Notes: generated by a model from the sequence alone, not told the origin. Shown: positions 17,248-26,595, counted from the first letter of the stretch. The stretch: DNA of 64,000 nucleotides from Deltaproteobacteria bacterium (GCA_016192705.1 JACPTQ010000050.1:62001-126000), one strand, 5' to 3'. Numbers and translations are program-made.

Positions 17248-19134
17248 ATGGAACTCGGAGCGGGGAAATACCAAGTTATCGCGCCGATCTCGACGGGGGG
17301 AATGGCCGAAGTGTTCGTCGCGCAGGCGATCGGCATTCAAGGGTTCGTCAAGCGCGTCGCGATAAAACGTGTTCTCCCGCACCTCGCGAAGGAGCGCGAA
17401 TTCGTCCGCATGTTTCTCGACGAGGCGCGCGTTGCGGTTGAGCTCACGCACGCGAACATTGTCCAAGTGCTCGACCTCGGCGTCTCCGACGACAACTATT
17501 TTATTGTCATGGAGTACATCGATGGGCGCGACCTCGGCCACGTCCTTAAGCGCGCGCGCCAGCTCGACACATCGCCATCAATTCCGCTCGCCATCTACAT
17601 TTTCACGGAGGTCTTAAAGGGGCTCGAGCACGCCCACTCGAAGCGCGATGCCGAGGGGCGTTCGCTCGGCGTTGTTCATCGCGACGTGAGCCCCGCGAAC
17701 ATTCTCCTCTCGTGGCCGGGCGAGGTGAAGATCGCCGACTTTGGGATTGCGAAGGCGGCGCTGCAGATTCAGCTCACCGACCCGGGCGCGCTCAAAGGGA
17801 AGTACAGCTATATGTCGCCCGAACAGGCGCGCGGTGAGCCGGTCGATCCACGGAGCGATGTTTTTGCCGCGGGGATCGTGCTCTGGGAGATGATCGCCGG
17901 GCAGCGCCTTTTCAAATCGGAAAACAACTTCGAAACGCTCGAACGTGTTAAGGCGATGCCAGCGCCGAAGCTTCACAGCGTGCGCAGCGACGTCCCACCC
18001 GAGCTCTCGGCGATTATTGGGCGCGCGCTCGAGAAAGTGCCGGACAATCGGTATTCACGCGCGGGTGATATGGGCGACGAGCTCGCGGAGTTTTTGTACG
18101 CGAAGGGGTGGAAAGTCACGGCGTCGGACCTTTCGGCTTATCTCGCGTTCTTGTTTCCGGCAAGCGAGCGCGAGGAGTTGGCGCAGCATCGCCAGCGGTT
18201 GGTGTCCGCGCAGCCACCCGCGGGTTCGCAGCCCCCGAAGAGCGGCCAAGGCCTCGCGTCGGGACATCCGCACGTCGAGCTTCCCGCGGCGCAGCGAGGG
18301 GCGCAAATCGCGCGAGGTCCAACGATCGAGCACCGAGCGCCGCCGAAATCGCAGGTGCCGATGGTTCCGGTCGTTACGAGCTCGGGTGTCGTTCTGCGTC
18401 CGCAGCGCGCGTTCGACTCGCCCGCTGACGAATCGGAGCCCATCCGCGGTGGTCCACCGGGCGCGCCCGAAAAAAAGCCAGACCAGCCGTTTGAGTCGGT
18501 TTCGTCCGACTCGCTTCCCGGGGCGTCGATTGGTTTTCCAGCCATAACCCCGGCGACACCGTTGCCCGCTGTCCCGGCTTGGACCGCGCCCCCCGCGACC
18601 GTGCCGAACATCGCCGCGTCAAATCCTTCCGCACAGGCCCTCGAGCTCGACCTTCGCTCGTTTAAGCGCACCAAGGCGACGCGTCGCGGAGCGACGGCCC
18701 AGTCGTACGCGATCGACTATCGCGCGGGTGGCCCGCCGGTCGAGCCGGCCGGCCGTTTGTCGAACCCGTTTGCGCTCACGGGGCCATTTGGCTTCCTCAT
18801 AAAGATCGCGGTGATTGGTGGTCTTATTTTCGGCGGGTATCGATTGGCGCAGTACCTTTCCGATCAGGGGATCGTCGGTACCGTGCCCGGCGAATCGCGG
18901 CTCATCGTGTTGTCGAATCCTCCCGGGGCTCAGATTTTTTTGAACAACGAGCAGATCGGCGTAACGCCATTCGACGGCAAGAACCCGGTCAGGCAGGAGA
19001 AGGTCTTTATTCGCATCGTAAAGGACGGCTTCACGGGGTGGGAGGATTACGTTACGACACAGAGCCGAAACAACATCAAGGTTGACGTGAAGCTGATGTC
19101 GGTCGAGCCCGCAAATCGCGACAGAGGTAAGTAG
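17248..19134 (+). CDS. Transmembrane Ser/Thr protein kinase with PEGA domain
   Basis: The product has 628 residues from the ATG at 17248, with GGGCGGGC upstream; an ATG at 17230 is the alternative. The Hanks-type kinase domain (about residues 5-280) shows all key motifs: glycine loop ISTGGMAEVF, VAIKRVLP (catalytic Lys), HRDVSPANILL (catalytic Asp), IADFGIAKA and YMSPEQARGEPVDPRSDVFA. A Pro/Ala-rich cytoplasmic linker follows, then one transmembrane helix (FLIKIAVIGGLIFGGYRLA, about residue 515). The C-terminal extracytoplasmic domain is of the PEGA type (ESRLIVLSNPPGAQIFLNNE ... GVTPF). This layout is standard for myxobacterial STKs. The sensing role of PEGA is inferred. It lies 59 bp after the propeller lipoprotein and may be co-transcribed with it. 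Confidence 0.92.
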   Translation: MELGAGKYQVIAPISTGGMAEVFVAQAIGIQGFVKRVAIKRVLPHLAKEREFVRMFLDEARVAVELTHANIVQVLDLGVSDDNYFIVMEYIDGRDLGHVLKRARQLDTSPSIPLAIYIFTEVLKGLEHAHSKRDAEGRSLGVVHRDVSPANILLSWPGEVKIADFGIAKAALQIQLTDPGALKGKYSYMSPEQARGEPVDPRSDVFAAGIVLWEMIAGQRLFKSENNFETLERVKAMPAPKLHSVRSDVPPELSAIIGRALEKVPDNRYSRAGDMGDELAEFLYAKGWKVTASDLSAYLAFLFPASEREELAQHRQRLVSAQPPAGSQPPKSGQGLASGHPHVELPAAQRGAQIARGPTIEHRAPPKSQVPMVPVVTSSGVVLRPQRAFDSPADESEPIRGGPPGAPEKKPDQPFESVSSDSLPGASIGFPAITPATPLPAVPAWTAPPATVPNIAASNPSAQALELDLRSFKRTKATRRGATAQSYAIDYRAGGPPVEPAGRLSNPFALTGPFGFLIKIAVIGGLIFGGYRLAQYLSDQGIVGTVPGESRLIVLSNPPGAQIFLNNEQIGVTPFDGKNPVRQEKVFIRIVKDGFTGWEDYVTTQSRNNIKVDVKLMSVEPANRDRGK

Positions 19135-19138
19135 CGCG

Positions 19139-20086
19139 TTATTTGAGCGTCTCGAGGTATTTAAGGCCGGTCACCGCGGCGTCGGGTTGCTCAACCAAAC
19201 TGCCGTGGCCGCCGTCAAAGCCTCGGTAAATTGGCTGGACCGTGGCGCCATACGTCATGAGCCAGCTTCGCGCGTTGTCCATCTCCCAGCACATCGCCCA
19301 GCCGTGGTCGTCGTCTGCATCACCGCAGTACATCCAGAATTTAACGCCCGCATAGGCCGATGTCTCATTGCGATCTTTGATGCCAGCGAGCGTCGGGTAA
19401 AGCGGCTCGACGCCGCCGTCGGGGGGCGGCCAAGCGCCGGAGTTCGCGATGACGCCGGTGAAGAGGCGACGCCCGCCGTCAGCGTCGAGGTACGAGACCG
19501 GGTACGACATGGCGCTGCCGCGCGAAAACCCGAGGAGCGAAATCTGCGCCGGGGCGAGGTTGCAGTAAGCGTTGACCTCGTCGAACGCTTGCGTGATGTG
19601 GCGGTAGATGGTGACGTCGTCGTCGTACGAGCCGCCATCCTGCGCTTGATAGTAACTAACACCAATGAATCCCCACGAGCGTGGCTCGAGGTATCTTTGC
19701 CACCCGTTCCACTCGGCTTCGGGATAGCCGCTTGTTCCGTGAAGCGCGACGAGCACGCGCCGTGTTGGCGCTCCCGCCCATGAGGCAGGAAACCACATCG
19801 CGTAGTAGCTTCCTTCGACAGCGCGAAGTCCGCCGCCCGCGTCAAGGAGCGAGGCCCGTTGGTTTGCGCCCTGCCCAGGTGGCACCGAGATTCCCGCGCC
19901 CGATTGCGCCGCGACCCACGGGTAACAAGTCGCCGCGATCGTTCCCGCGTCCCAAGCGACAACGCCCGCGTCGACGCCCGCACCCGCGTCCGCACCGGTA
20001 CCATCCGTCGGTCTTGGCGTGGTCGCACACGGCGCACCGAAGAGCGGCAACAGCAAGAAGAAAACGACTCTTGAATTCATCGGCAT
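19139..20086 (-). CDS. Secreted alpha/beta-hydrolase (esterase-like) lipoprotein
   Basis: The 315-residue product has a hydrophobic N-terminus ending LFGAPC, which fits a lipobox. An ATG at 20080 is an alternative start, and neither has a strong ribosome site. A short D-A-G linker follows. The hydrolase core shows RVLVALHGTSGYPE (oxyanion region), LLGFSRGSAMSYP (G-x-S-x-G nucleophile elbow, Ser in GFSRG) and a late FDGGHGSL that could supply the catalytic His. This architecture resembles secreted poly(3-hydroxybutyrate) depolymerase-like or feruloyl-esterase-like enzymes, but the substrate cannot be set from sequence. It converges on the kinase gene with only 4 bp between stops. Confidence 0.72.
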   Translation of the reverse strand: MPMNSRVVFFLLLPLFGAPCATTPRPTDGTGADAGAGVDAGVVAWDAGTIAATCYPWVAAQSGAGISVPPGQGANQRASLLDAGGGLRAVEGSYYAMWFPASWAGAPTRRVLVALHGTSGYPEAEWNGWQRYLEPRSWGFIGVSYYQAQDGGSYDDDVTIYRHITQAFDEVNAYCNLAPAQISLLGFSRGSAMSYPVSYLDADGGRRLFTGVIANSGAWPPPDGGVEPLYPTLAGIKDRNETSAYAGVKFWMYCGDADDDHGWAMCWEMDNARSWLMTYGATVQPIYRGFDGGHGSLVEQPDAAVTGLKYLETLK

Positions 20087-20236
20087 ATTATCGGCGCGCG
20101 CGTCGCCTGAATCAAACGATCACAAACGCATCTTTTGATTGAACGAAGCGACAAACTGAAACAGTGTCTCATCTAAAAAACGTGGGAATCGGTCCTCGGC
20201 GCGGATGGCGCGACGCTTGCTCAAGCCCCTCCGCGA

Positions 20237-20282
20237 GGTGACACGGTGTCACCCATAAGAACGAAGGTTAAAGGTTTCGTTC
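20237..20282 (+). promoter_or_regulatory. Two successive dyads upstream of the Cys-rich lipoprotein gene
   Basis: GGTGACA-CGG-TGTCACC (20237-20253) is a perfect 7-bp inverted repeat. GAACGAA-N10-TTCGTTC (20259-20282) is a second perfect 7-bp dyad, ending 17 bp before the start codon. The first looks like a protein operator. The second could form a stem-loop in the leader just ahead of the GAGGAGG ribosome site. No regulator is identified. Confidence 0.4.
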
Positions 20283-20299
20283 ATGAGGAGGTCAGGAAG

Positions 20300-20902
20300 A
20301 TGTTTTCGAATTGTGTTTTAATTTCGCGTACGCTTTTGGCCACGGTGGCGCTCGCTTCGGCGTGCGGCCTTCAGGGAACGCAGGGCGAACCGCAGTCGAC
20401 GAATTTTGCGCTGTCACCGACTTCGTGTCCGGTGACGACGGAGATTCAGGATCTCATGTGGGATGTCGAGCGCGATGGGTCGCGTCTCGTGAAGTCGTTC
20501 AAGATCACGCGCACTGAAATCGACCGGCATTGCAGCGCGGTTGCGGCAGGCAGTCTCGCGGACAAGCTCGCGACGATCGATTTGACGCCGGGAACGTACT
20601 TGAGTCTTGTGAGTGCGCTCGATCGAAGTGGCGTCGTGGTGAACGACCTCGATGCGGCGTCGAGTACGTTTACGATTCAGCGCGGGCAAACGACGAGCGT
20701 TTCGGCGACGATCAAAGCGGCGACGGGAACGGCGAAGGCGAACGGAAGCTGGACGATCGATAACGCCAGTTTCGAGGATGATACGGCGATTGGAAGCGGG
20801 TGCTGCTGCCCGGCGATGTGCAAGGGCGAATCGGTGGTCGGATGCAAGCGCGCGACGAACAACGGCATTTGCACCGGCTGGACCGATCCCTGCGGCTGCT
20901 GA
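20300..20902 (+). CDS. Cys-rich lipoprotein, function unknown
   Basis: The 200-residue product starts at 20300 behind GAGGAGGTCAGGAAG. The signal ends LASAC-G, a good lipobox. The mature part is about 125 residues of beta-type sequence (for example DLTPGTYLSLVSALDRSGVV and STFTIQRGQTTSVSATI), resembling an Ig-like or transthyretin-like fold. The C-terminal 40 residues hold eight cysteines in a compact pattern (GSGCCCPAMC ... VGC ... ICTGW ... PCGC), probably disulfide-bonded. The context is isolated: a divergent hydrolase on one side and a repeat element on the other. No family was recognised. Confidence 0.7.
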   Translation: MFSNCVLISRTLLATVALASACGLQGTQGEPQSTNFALSPTSCPVTTEIQDLMWDVERDGSRLVKSFKITRTEIDRHCSAVAAGSLADKLATIDLTPGTYLSLVSALDRSGVVVNDLDAASSTFTIQRGQTTSVSATIKAATGTAKANGSWTIDNASFEDDTAIGSGCCCPAMCKGESVVGCKRATNNGICTGWTDPCGC

Positions 20903-20937
20903 CGTCCAATCTCGCCAATATCAGAAGCCAAGAGAAT

Positions 20938-21042
20938 GAGAAACCACAGAGTCACAGAGGTAGAGAGATCAGAGGAGGAGTTTTCCCAAAGAGAAAGTGC
21001 CTCTCTTCCGAGCTCTAAGACTCAGCCTCTCTGTGGTTTCTC
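20938..21042. repeat. Complete AACCACAGAG-type hairpin repeat element
   Basis: Perfect 14-bp inverted arms GAGAAACCACAGAG (20938-20951) and CTCTGTGGTTTCTC (21029-21042) bound a 105-bp element. Its interior is built of degenerate 8-9-bp units (CACAGAG, GTAGAGAG, ATCAGAGGAGG). It fills the gap between the Cys-rich lipoprotein and the FHA regulator. Single arms of the same sequence occur at five other sites in the window. Confidence 0.8.
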
Positions 21043-21121
21043 TTCTCTTCGCCTTCGAAAGGGCTTGCGGATGAATCTCGATCTCGGCACAATGCGCCGT
21101 TCTAACGAGGAAGAAAACGCG

Positions 21122-23113
21122 ATGGCGCACATTGTCGTCAAAGAGCCGGGCCGCGTCACGACGGCCGTTCCGGTGCACGAGGGGTTTCGCGTCGGGCGTC
21201 ACGAGGGGAACGACCTTGTCCTGCGCGATCGCCACGTCTCGCGTGACCATGCACAGTTTGGGCGCGTCGCGACCGGTGCAGAAGCGTTGCGCATCGTCGA
21301 CCTTGAATCAACGCACGGGGTGTTCGTGAACGGTGAACGCATCGAGGTCGCGCGTGACCTGGGCGACGGCGATCGGATCGAAATCGGCAGCACCGTGATT
21401 GAGTTTTATGCGGCCGACGAGCCGCCGGTTGAAGTGGTTCAGGCGCCGGCGGAAACGGTGGCGCTCGAGACGGGCGGACAAGTTCTTCAGCCGTTTGACG
21501 ACGCTGCGTTCGCCGAGCACGACGAGAGCAATGATGCGGTGCACCGCGCGAAGACGGCAGTCGACCTCGATCGGCGCGATGCGGTTTTGGCTAAGCGCCT
21601 CCGTGTTTTTTATGAAGTGAGCCGCGCGATTGGAAACCTCGGCGACTCCGAGAAGCTGCTGTCGGAGATGCTCGGCGCCATTCTGGAGGTGCTCGAGTGC
21701 GACCGCGGGGTGGTTGGGCTCGTCGACAATGGTCAAGGCGAGCTTCGCACGGGACCGCGCCGCATCGTGCGGGTGCGCGGGGCGAAAGGCGCGGCGGCCG
21801 ACGAAGAGATCGTCGTGAGTCGGTCGCTCCTGGAAGCGATGGTCGTTCGACGCGAGGCGCTCATCGTGCCCGATCTGTCGAAGCGGCAAACGCCCCACAC
21901 GATGGTGCAGTTCAATATTCTATCGGCCATGGGTGCGCCGCTGCAGACGAAAAATCGGCTGTACGGGTTTGTGTACGTCGACACGCGCGGACGCAAGGAC
22001 CATTTCACGCGCGACGATCTCGATTTTTTGACGGCGCTTTCGTACCTGACCGCGGCGGCACTCGAGAGCGCTGAGGAGTATCAACGCGTCAGTGCGGCGG
22101 TCGAGGCGCTCCGCGACGTGTCGGGGCTCGACCCGATGGTCGGGGCGAGTGCGGCCTTGGCGCGGCTTAAGTCGCTCATCCAGCGTTATGCGCGTGCGGA
22201 TGGAGCGCACGTGCTTGTGCGAGGCGAGAGTGGAAGCGGGAAGGAGCTCGTGGCGCGCACACTGCACGCGCTCTCGCCTCGGAGCGAGCAGCCGTTTGTC
22301 GCTTTGAATTGCGCCGCGATCCCGGATCAAATGATCGAGAGCGAACTGTTTGGACACGAACGTGGCGCGTTCACGGGCGCGACGAAAGACCGGCGTGGCA
22401 AGTTTGCGCTCGCGCACCGTGGAACGCTTTTCCTCGATGAGATTGGCGATTTGAGTTTGACCGCGCAGGCCAAGGTTTTGCGGGCGATCGAGGAGGGCGA
22501 GCTGCAGCCGCTCGGTTCCGAGAAAACGGTGCACGTCGATGTGCGGATCATTTCGGCGACGCACAAAGATTTGCAAAAGGAGGTTACGGCGGGGCGTTTT
22601 CGCGAGGACCTTTACTATCGCTTGAACGTCGTCGAGCTCGTTGTGCCACCGCTTCGCGAGCGTGCGGACGATGTCATCCTCCTCGCGGAGCGGTTTCTTG
22701 CGCGGCGATGCGATCGGATGGGGAAGAATTTGGCTGGGTTTACGCCGGGCGCGGCTTTGGCGCTCAAGCGATATCGATGGCCGGGTAATGTGCGCGAAGT
22801 CGAAAACGAAATCGAGCGCGCGGCGATTGTTGCGGAAGGGATGGCGGTGGACGTTGGCGATTTGAGCCCCAAGATTGCGACGGCATCGGCGGCTCTGTCG
22901 GTGGCGGCACCCGAGACGGCGCAAGGCGGTGCACAAACCCTCGCGGCGCGGTTTTCGGAGCTTGAAACGACGGAGCGGTTTCTGGTGCAAGAGGCAATGA
23001 GAGAAGCGCGTGGAAACGTCTCCGAGGCCGCACGGATTTTGGGAATCACGCGCATCATGATGAAGCGTCGCCTCGATCGTTTCGCCGAACCGACGACGCC
23101 CGACGAGCAGTAA
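21122..23113 (+). CDS. FHA-GAF-AAA+-HTH sigma-54-dependent-type transcriptional activator
   Basis: The product has 663 residues from the ATG at 21122 (GAGGAAG upstream); ATGs at 21071 and 21092 are alternatives, and the longer frame from 20936 runs through the repeat element. An FHA domain comes first (FRVGRHEGNDLVLRDRHVSR; THGVFVNG). A GAF domain spans about residues 150-300. The AAA+ domain (about 320-560) shows Walker A RGESGSGKE, Walker B-type LFLDEIGDL, the sigma-54 contact loop GAFTGA and the R-finger region YYRLNVVEL. A Fis-type HTH is at the end (NVSEAARILGITR). It is therefore an enhancer-binding activator whose FHA domain reads a phosphothreonine signal. The kinase gene about 4 kb upstream is a natural but unproven partner. 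Confidence 0.93.
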   Translation: MAHIVVKEPGRVTTAVPVHEGFRVGRHEGNDLVLRDRHVSRDHAQFGRVATGAEALRIVDLESTHGVFVNGERIEVARDLGDGDRIEIGSTVIEFYAADEPPVEVVQAPAETVALETGGQVLQPFDDAAFAEHDESNDAVHRAKTAVDLDRRDAVLAKRLRVFYEVSRAIGNLGDSEKLLSEMLGAILEVLECDRGVVGLVDNGQGELRTGPRRIVRVRGAKGAAADEEIVVSRSLLEAMVVRREALIVPDLSKRQTPHTMVQFNILSAMGAPLQTKNRLYGFVYVDTRGRKDHFTRDDLDFLTALSYLTAAALESAEEYQRVSAAVEALRDVSGLDPMVGASAALARLKSLIQRYARADGAHVLVRGESGSGKELVARTLHALSPRSEQPFVALNCAAIPDQMIESELFGHERGAFTGATKDRRGKFALAHRGTLFLDEIGDLSLTAQAKVLRAIEEGELQPLGSEKTVHVDVRIISATHKDLQKEVTAGRFREDLYYRLNVVELVVPPLRERADDVILLAERFLARRCDRMGKNLAGFTPGAALALKRYRWPGNVREVENEIERAAIVAEGMAVDVGDLSPKIATASAALSVAAPETAQGGAQTLAARFSELETTERFLVQEAMREARGNVSEAARILGITRIMMKRRLDRFAEPTTPDEQ

Positions 23114-23114
23114 G

Positions 23115-23131
23115 GAGAAGAGAAACCACAG
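23115..23131 (+). repeat. Single arm of AACCACAGAG-type repeat
   Basis: GAGAAGAGAAACCACAG begins two bases after the TAA of the FHA regulator gene. It matches the arm sequence of the complete element at 20938-21042 and the copies at 28861 and 52114. Confidence 0.6.
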
Positions 23132-23171
23132 CAGTTGACCGCGGCGTGCGCGCGCACTTAGATTTCGCGGC

Positions 23172-24140
23172 GTGGAAGTTCTGCTGACTGGAGCGACGGG
23201 TTTTGTCGGGGGTCACGTTGCGGCGGCCCTTCGTGAAGAGGGGCACACCGTGCGGGCGCTTGTGCGACCCGCGTCGTACAAGGTTCCGGCGCAGCGGCGA
23301 CGCGAGGTTGACGCGCTTAGTCGGTTGGGATGCGCGACAGTCGTTGGGGATGCAACGGAGCCCGCCGACCTTGACCGAGCGGCTCGCGGCGTTGACGCCG
23401 TCGTGAACCTCATCGGGATTTTGATCGAGCGCCCGCCGATATCGTTTGACGTCGCTCATATCGAGGTGACGGCGAATCTCGTTCGCGCGGCTGAAATCGC
23501 GGGCGCACGGCGGTTTGTGCAAATGAGCGGAATTGGCGCATCGCCCGAGGCGCCATCGCGTTACCACCAAACGAAAGCTGCGGGCGAGGCGGCGGTGCGA
23601 GCGTCGAAACTCGACTGGACGATCGTGCGGCCGTCGGTCATTGTCGGCGCGGGCGACGGATTCACGAACGGCATCGTGGATCTTGTCGAAACGCCGCTCG
23701 TGACGCCGGTTCCGGGCGATGGGCGAACGCCGCTTCAGCCGGTTGCGGTGCGCGATGTGGCGCGCGCGTTTGTGGCAACGCTTCAGGATGACCGAACCGT
23801 CGGCCAGACGATCGACCTTGTCGGCCCGCAAACTTTCACGTTTCGGCAGGTCGTTCAGATCGTCGGCGCGGCGACTGGGAATAATCAGCCGATATTTCCG
23901 GTGCCGAAAGTTTTTCTCCACGCGGTCGCGTATTTCGCCGAGGCGTTTGCGACGAACCCGGTTGTGACCTCGGATCAACTTCGTATGATGAATGGAATTC
24001 CCATCGTCGATCACGCGCCCTTGCGGACGTTTTTCGATTGGGAGTTTACGGCGTTTGAGGTGGCGCTTCAGGAAACGCTTGCCGCGCGCCGGGCGGGGCT
24101 TCGCAACGCGTCGCTTGGTCAGGATGAGAGAGAGGAGTAA
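23172..24140 (+). CDS. NAD(P)-binding Rossmann-fold epimerase-like protein (NDUFA9-like SDR)
   Basis: The 322-residue product starts with GTG at 23172. The N-terminus MEVLLTGATGFVGGHVAAAL carries the TGxxGxxG dinucleotide motif. Later features (RFVQMSGIGASPE; RYHQTKAAGEAAVRAS; LDWTIVRPSVIVG) match the atypical extended SDR group that includes mitochondrial complex I subunit NDUFA9 and bacterial NAD-dependent epimerases. A Tyr-x3-Lys is present (Y-H-Q-T-K). The substrate is unknown; quinone- or lipid-linked roles have been proposed for the group. Its TAA stop is formed by the start of the next repeat element (GAGTAACCACAGAG). Confidence 0.75.
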   Translation: MEVLLTGATGFVGGHVAAALREEGHTVRALVRPASYKVPAQRRREVDALSRLGCATVVGDATEPADLDRAARGVDAVVNLIGILIERPPISFDVAHIEVTANLVRAAEIAGARRFVQMSGIGASPEAPSRYHQTKAAGEAAVRASKLDWTIVRPSVIVGAGDGFTNGIVDLVETPLVTPVPGDGRTPLQPVAVRDVARAFVATLQDDRTVGQTIDLVGPQTFTFRQVVQIVGAATGNNQPIFPVPKVFLHAVAYFAEAFATNPVVTSDQLRMMNGIPIVDHAPLRTFFDWEFTAFEVALQETLAARRAGLRNASLGQDEREE

Positions 24141-24240
24141 CCACAGAGGCACTGAGGACACAGAGATCGGAGGAGCGGAGAAAAGGGAGAGGAAAGAAGA
24201 AGCGGAAGCGGGTGCGGGAGCGGATGCGGAAGCGGGAGCG
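24126..24240 (+). repeat. AACCACAGAG arm joined to GCGGGTGCGGGAGCGG low-complexity repeat
   Basis: GAGAGAGGAGTAACCACAGAG followed by GCACTGAGGACACAGAGATCGGAGGAG (24126-24175) is nearly identical to 35927-35974. A GGAAAGAAGAAGCGGAAGCG stretch and the hexamer-like GCGGGTGCGGGAGCGGATGCGG run follow to 24240. The element begins inside the stop codon of the epimerase-like gene and ends 24 bp before fadN-like. Confidence 0.75.
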
Positions 24241-24264
24241 AGTCTTGAAAGTATGGAGGTCGTC

Positions 24265-26595
24265 ATGACGGAACCAGTGAAAAAGGTCGGAGTACTTGGA
24301 GCGGGGGTGATGGGAAGCGGGATTGCGGCGCACCTCGCGAATGCGGGCGTGCGGGTCGTCCTTCTCGATGTTGTGGTCGACAAAGGCGACAAGAACAAAC
24401 TCGCGCGCGAGGGCGTTGCGAAGGCCTTGAAGGCGCGGCCTGCGGCGTTTTTTCACCCGCGCTTCGCTGACCTCATCGAGGTTGGGAATCTCGACGACGA
24501 CCTCGAGCGCGTCGGGGAGTGCGATTGGGTGGTCGAGGCGGTGAAAGAAGATGTCGAGGTGAAGCGGGCGCTCTTCGCGCGTGTCGACGCCGTACGGAAA
24601 AACGCCATCGTCACGACAAACACGAGCGGGCTGCCGATCAAGTCGCTCGTCGAGGGGCGCTCGGCGGAATTCAAAAAAGCGTTCTTCGTGACGCACTTTT
24701 TCAACCCCGTACGCTACATGTCGCTCCTCGAGATCGTCGCGGGCGATGCGACGAGCCTCGATGCGGTCGCGCGAATCGCCGACTTCGCCGCGGTTTGGCT
24801 TGGGAAGGGCGTCGTTTATGGCAAAGACACGCCGAACTTCATTGCGAACCGAATCGGCTGTTACGCGATGATGTCGGTTTTGCGCGCCATGGGCGAAGGT
24901 GGTTACAGCGTCGAAGAGATCGACGCCGTTTTCGGGACGCCGCTTGGACGCCCGAAGAGCGCGGTGTTTCGCACGGCCGACATGGTTGGGCTCGACACGT
25001 TCGTTCACGTCGCGAAGAACTGTTACGCGAACCTCGCGGGCGACGAAGAGCGCGACGTCTTTAAGGTGCCGGGATACCTCGAAGACATGGTGCGGCGCGG
25101 GTGGCTTGGCGATAAGGGCGGGCAAGGTTTCTATAAAAAAGTCGGGAGCGAGATTTCGGCGCTCGACTTGAAGACGATGGAGTATGCGCCGTCGAAGAAG
25201 ATTCGGTTCGACTCGATCGGCGCCGTGCGAAACATCGACGACGCAAAGGAGCGGCTTCGCCAAATGGTGAGTGCGACCGACCGCGGTGGCGAAATTGCGT
25301 GGCGCGTCACGGCCGAAACGCTCGCGTACACGGCGCGGCGAGTGGGCGAAATCGCGGACGACATCGTCAACATCGATCGCGCGATGCGCTGGGGGTACAA
25401 CTGGGCGTTTGGGCCGTTCGAGATGTGGGATGCGATCGGCGTCGAGACGTCGGCCCTGCGGATGGACAAGGCCGGCATCAAGGTTCCCGAGAACATCAAG
25501 GCGATGCTGAAATCGGGGCGCAAATCATTTTACGAGGAGAAGGGGGCCGCGACGACGTACTGCGACATCGCGGCGAAAAAGTCGGTCGCGGTGCCGCCGC
25601 TTCCGCGCGCGTTAAAACTCGGGGGTACGCGCGTTGTGAAGGAGAAGGTGGGTGCGCTCTTGCGCGACCTTGGCGATGGCGTTTTATGCGTCGAGTTTCG
25701 CACGAAGATGAATGCGATCGACGACGATATTCTCGCGATGCTTCATGAGGCGATGGACGAGGCTGAGAAAAACTACGCGGGCATCGTGATTGGAAACGAG
25801 GCCGAGAGCGCGTTTTCGGCGGGCGCGAATTTGATGCTCGTGTGGATGCTCGCGCAGCAGCAAAACTGGACCGAGATCGACCGCGCGATCACGATGTTCC
25901 AGGCGGCGACAAAACGACTCCACGCGACGACGGTGCCGGTTGTCGCGGCGCCGTTCGGGCTTGCGCTCGGCGGTGGGTGCGAAATCGCGCTTGGGTGCGC
26001 GGCGATTCGCGCGAACGCGGAGCTTTACATGGGGCTCGTCGAGATGGGCGCGGGGCTTATCCCGGCCGGTGGCGGTTGCACGATGATGCTGAATCGATGG
26101 CTCGGCGACCTACCCGACGGCGTCGACGCGCTTCAGTATGTGCGGAAGGTGTTCGAAATCATCGGAATGGCGAAGGTCTCGATGTCGGCCGAGGAGGCGC
26201 GTACGTACCGTTTCTTAAACGAGCGCGACGGCGTCACGATGAACCGCGACCAACTCATCCACGATGCGAAGGAGACGGTGCTCGGCTTGGCGCGCGCGGG
26301 GTATCGGCCGGCGCCGGCGCGTGCGGTGCGGCTTCCGGGTGAGAGTGGCTACGCGACGATTCGCGCTGGGCTTTGGGCGATGGTCAAGTCGCACGCGATC
26401 ACGGAGCACGACGCGCTGATCGGCGGCAAGCTCGCGAAGACTCTCACGGGCGGCAACGTCGCGCAGAACACGCTCGTTACGGACACACAACTCTTTGAGC
26501 TTGAGCGCGAGGCGTTTCTTTCGCTCTGCGGCGAAGAGAAGAGTCAGGCGCGCATGCAGGCGCTTCTCACCAGCGGCAAGCCGCTCCGTAATTAG
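24265..26595 (+). CDS. 3-hydroxyacyl-CoA dehydrogenase / enoyl-CoA hydratase (FadN-type)
   Basis: The 776-residue product has its start at 24265, behind GGAGGTCGTC. The order is dehydrogenase first, hydratase last, as in Bacillus FadN and opposite to E. coli FadB. The dehydrogenase part opens with VGVLGAGVMGSGIAAHLANAG (NAD binding) and contains VTHFFNPVRYM (catalytic His region) and two 3HCDH C-domains. The hydratase part (about residues 470-700) shows AFSAGANLMLVWMLAQ and LALGGGCEIALGCAAI, the oxyanion glycine loop. It would carry out the second and third steps of fatty acid beta-oxidation. No thiolase or acyl-CoA dehydrogenase is adjacent, so the remaining steps must be encoded elsewhere, perhaps partly by the dehydrogenase at 10455. 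Confidence 0.92.
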   Translation: MTEPVKKVGVLGAGVMGSGIAAHLANAGVRVVLLDVVVDKGDKNKLAREGVAKALKARPAAFFHPRFADLIEVGNLDDDLERVGECDWVVEAVKEDVEVKRALFARVDAVRKNAIVTTNTSGLPIKSLVEGRSAEFKKAFFVTHFFNPVRYMSLLEIVAGDATSLDAVARIADFAAVWLGKGVVYGKDTPNFIANRIGCYAMMSVLRAMGEGGYSVEEIDAVFGTPLGRPKSAVFRTADMVGLDTFVHVAKNCYANLAGDEERDVFKVPGYLEDMVRRGWLGDKGGQGFYKKVGSEISALDLKTMEYAPSKKIRFDSIGAVRNIDDAKERLRQMVSATDRGGEIAWRVTAETLAYTARRVGEIADDIVNIDRAMRWGYNWAFGPFEMWDAIGVETSALRMDKAGIKVPENIKAMLKSGRKSFYEEKGAATTYCDIAAKKSVAVPPLPRALKLGGTRVVKEKVGALLRDLGDGVLCVEFRTKMNAIDDDILAMLHEAMDEAEKNYAGIVIGNEAESAFSAGANLMLVWMLAQQQNWTEIDRAITMFQAATKRLHATTVPVVAAPFGLALGGGCEIALGCAAIRANAELYMGLVEMGAGLIPAGGGCTMMLNRWLGDLPDGVDALQYVRKVFEIIGMAKVSMSAEEARTYRFLNERDGVTMNRDQLIHDAKETVLGLARAGYRPAPARAVRLPGESGYATIRAGLWAMVKSHAITEHDALIGGKLAKTLTGGNVAQNTLVTDTQLFELEREAFLSLCGEEKSQARMQALLTSGKPLRN

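Noticed and set aside
20936-21121. 725-residue version of the FHA regulator starting at 20936
   Set aside because: Its extra N-terminus is the translation of the AACCACAGAG hairpin element; the FHA domain begins directly after the ATG at 21122.
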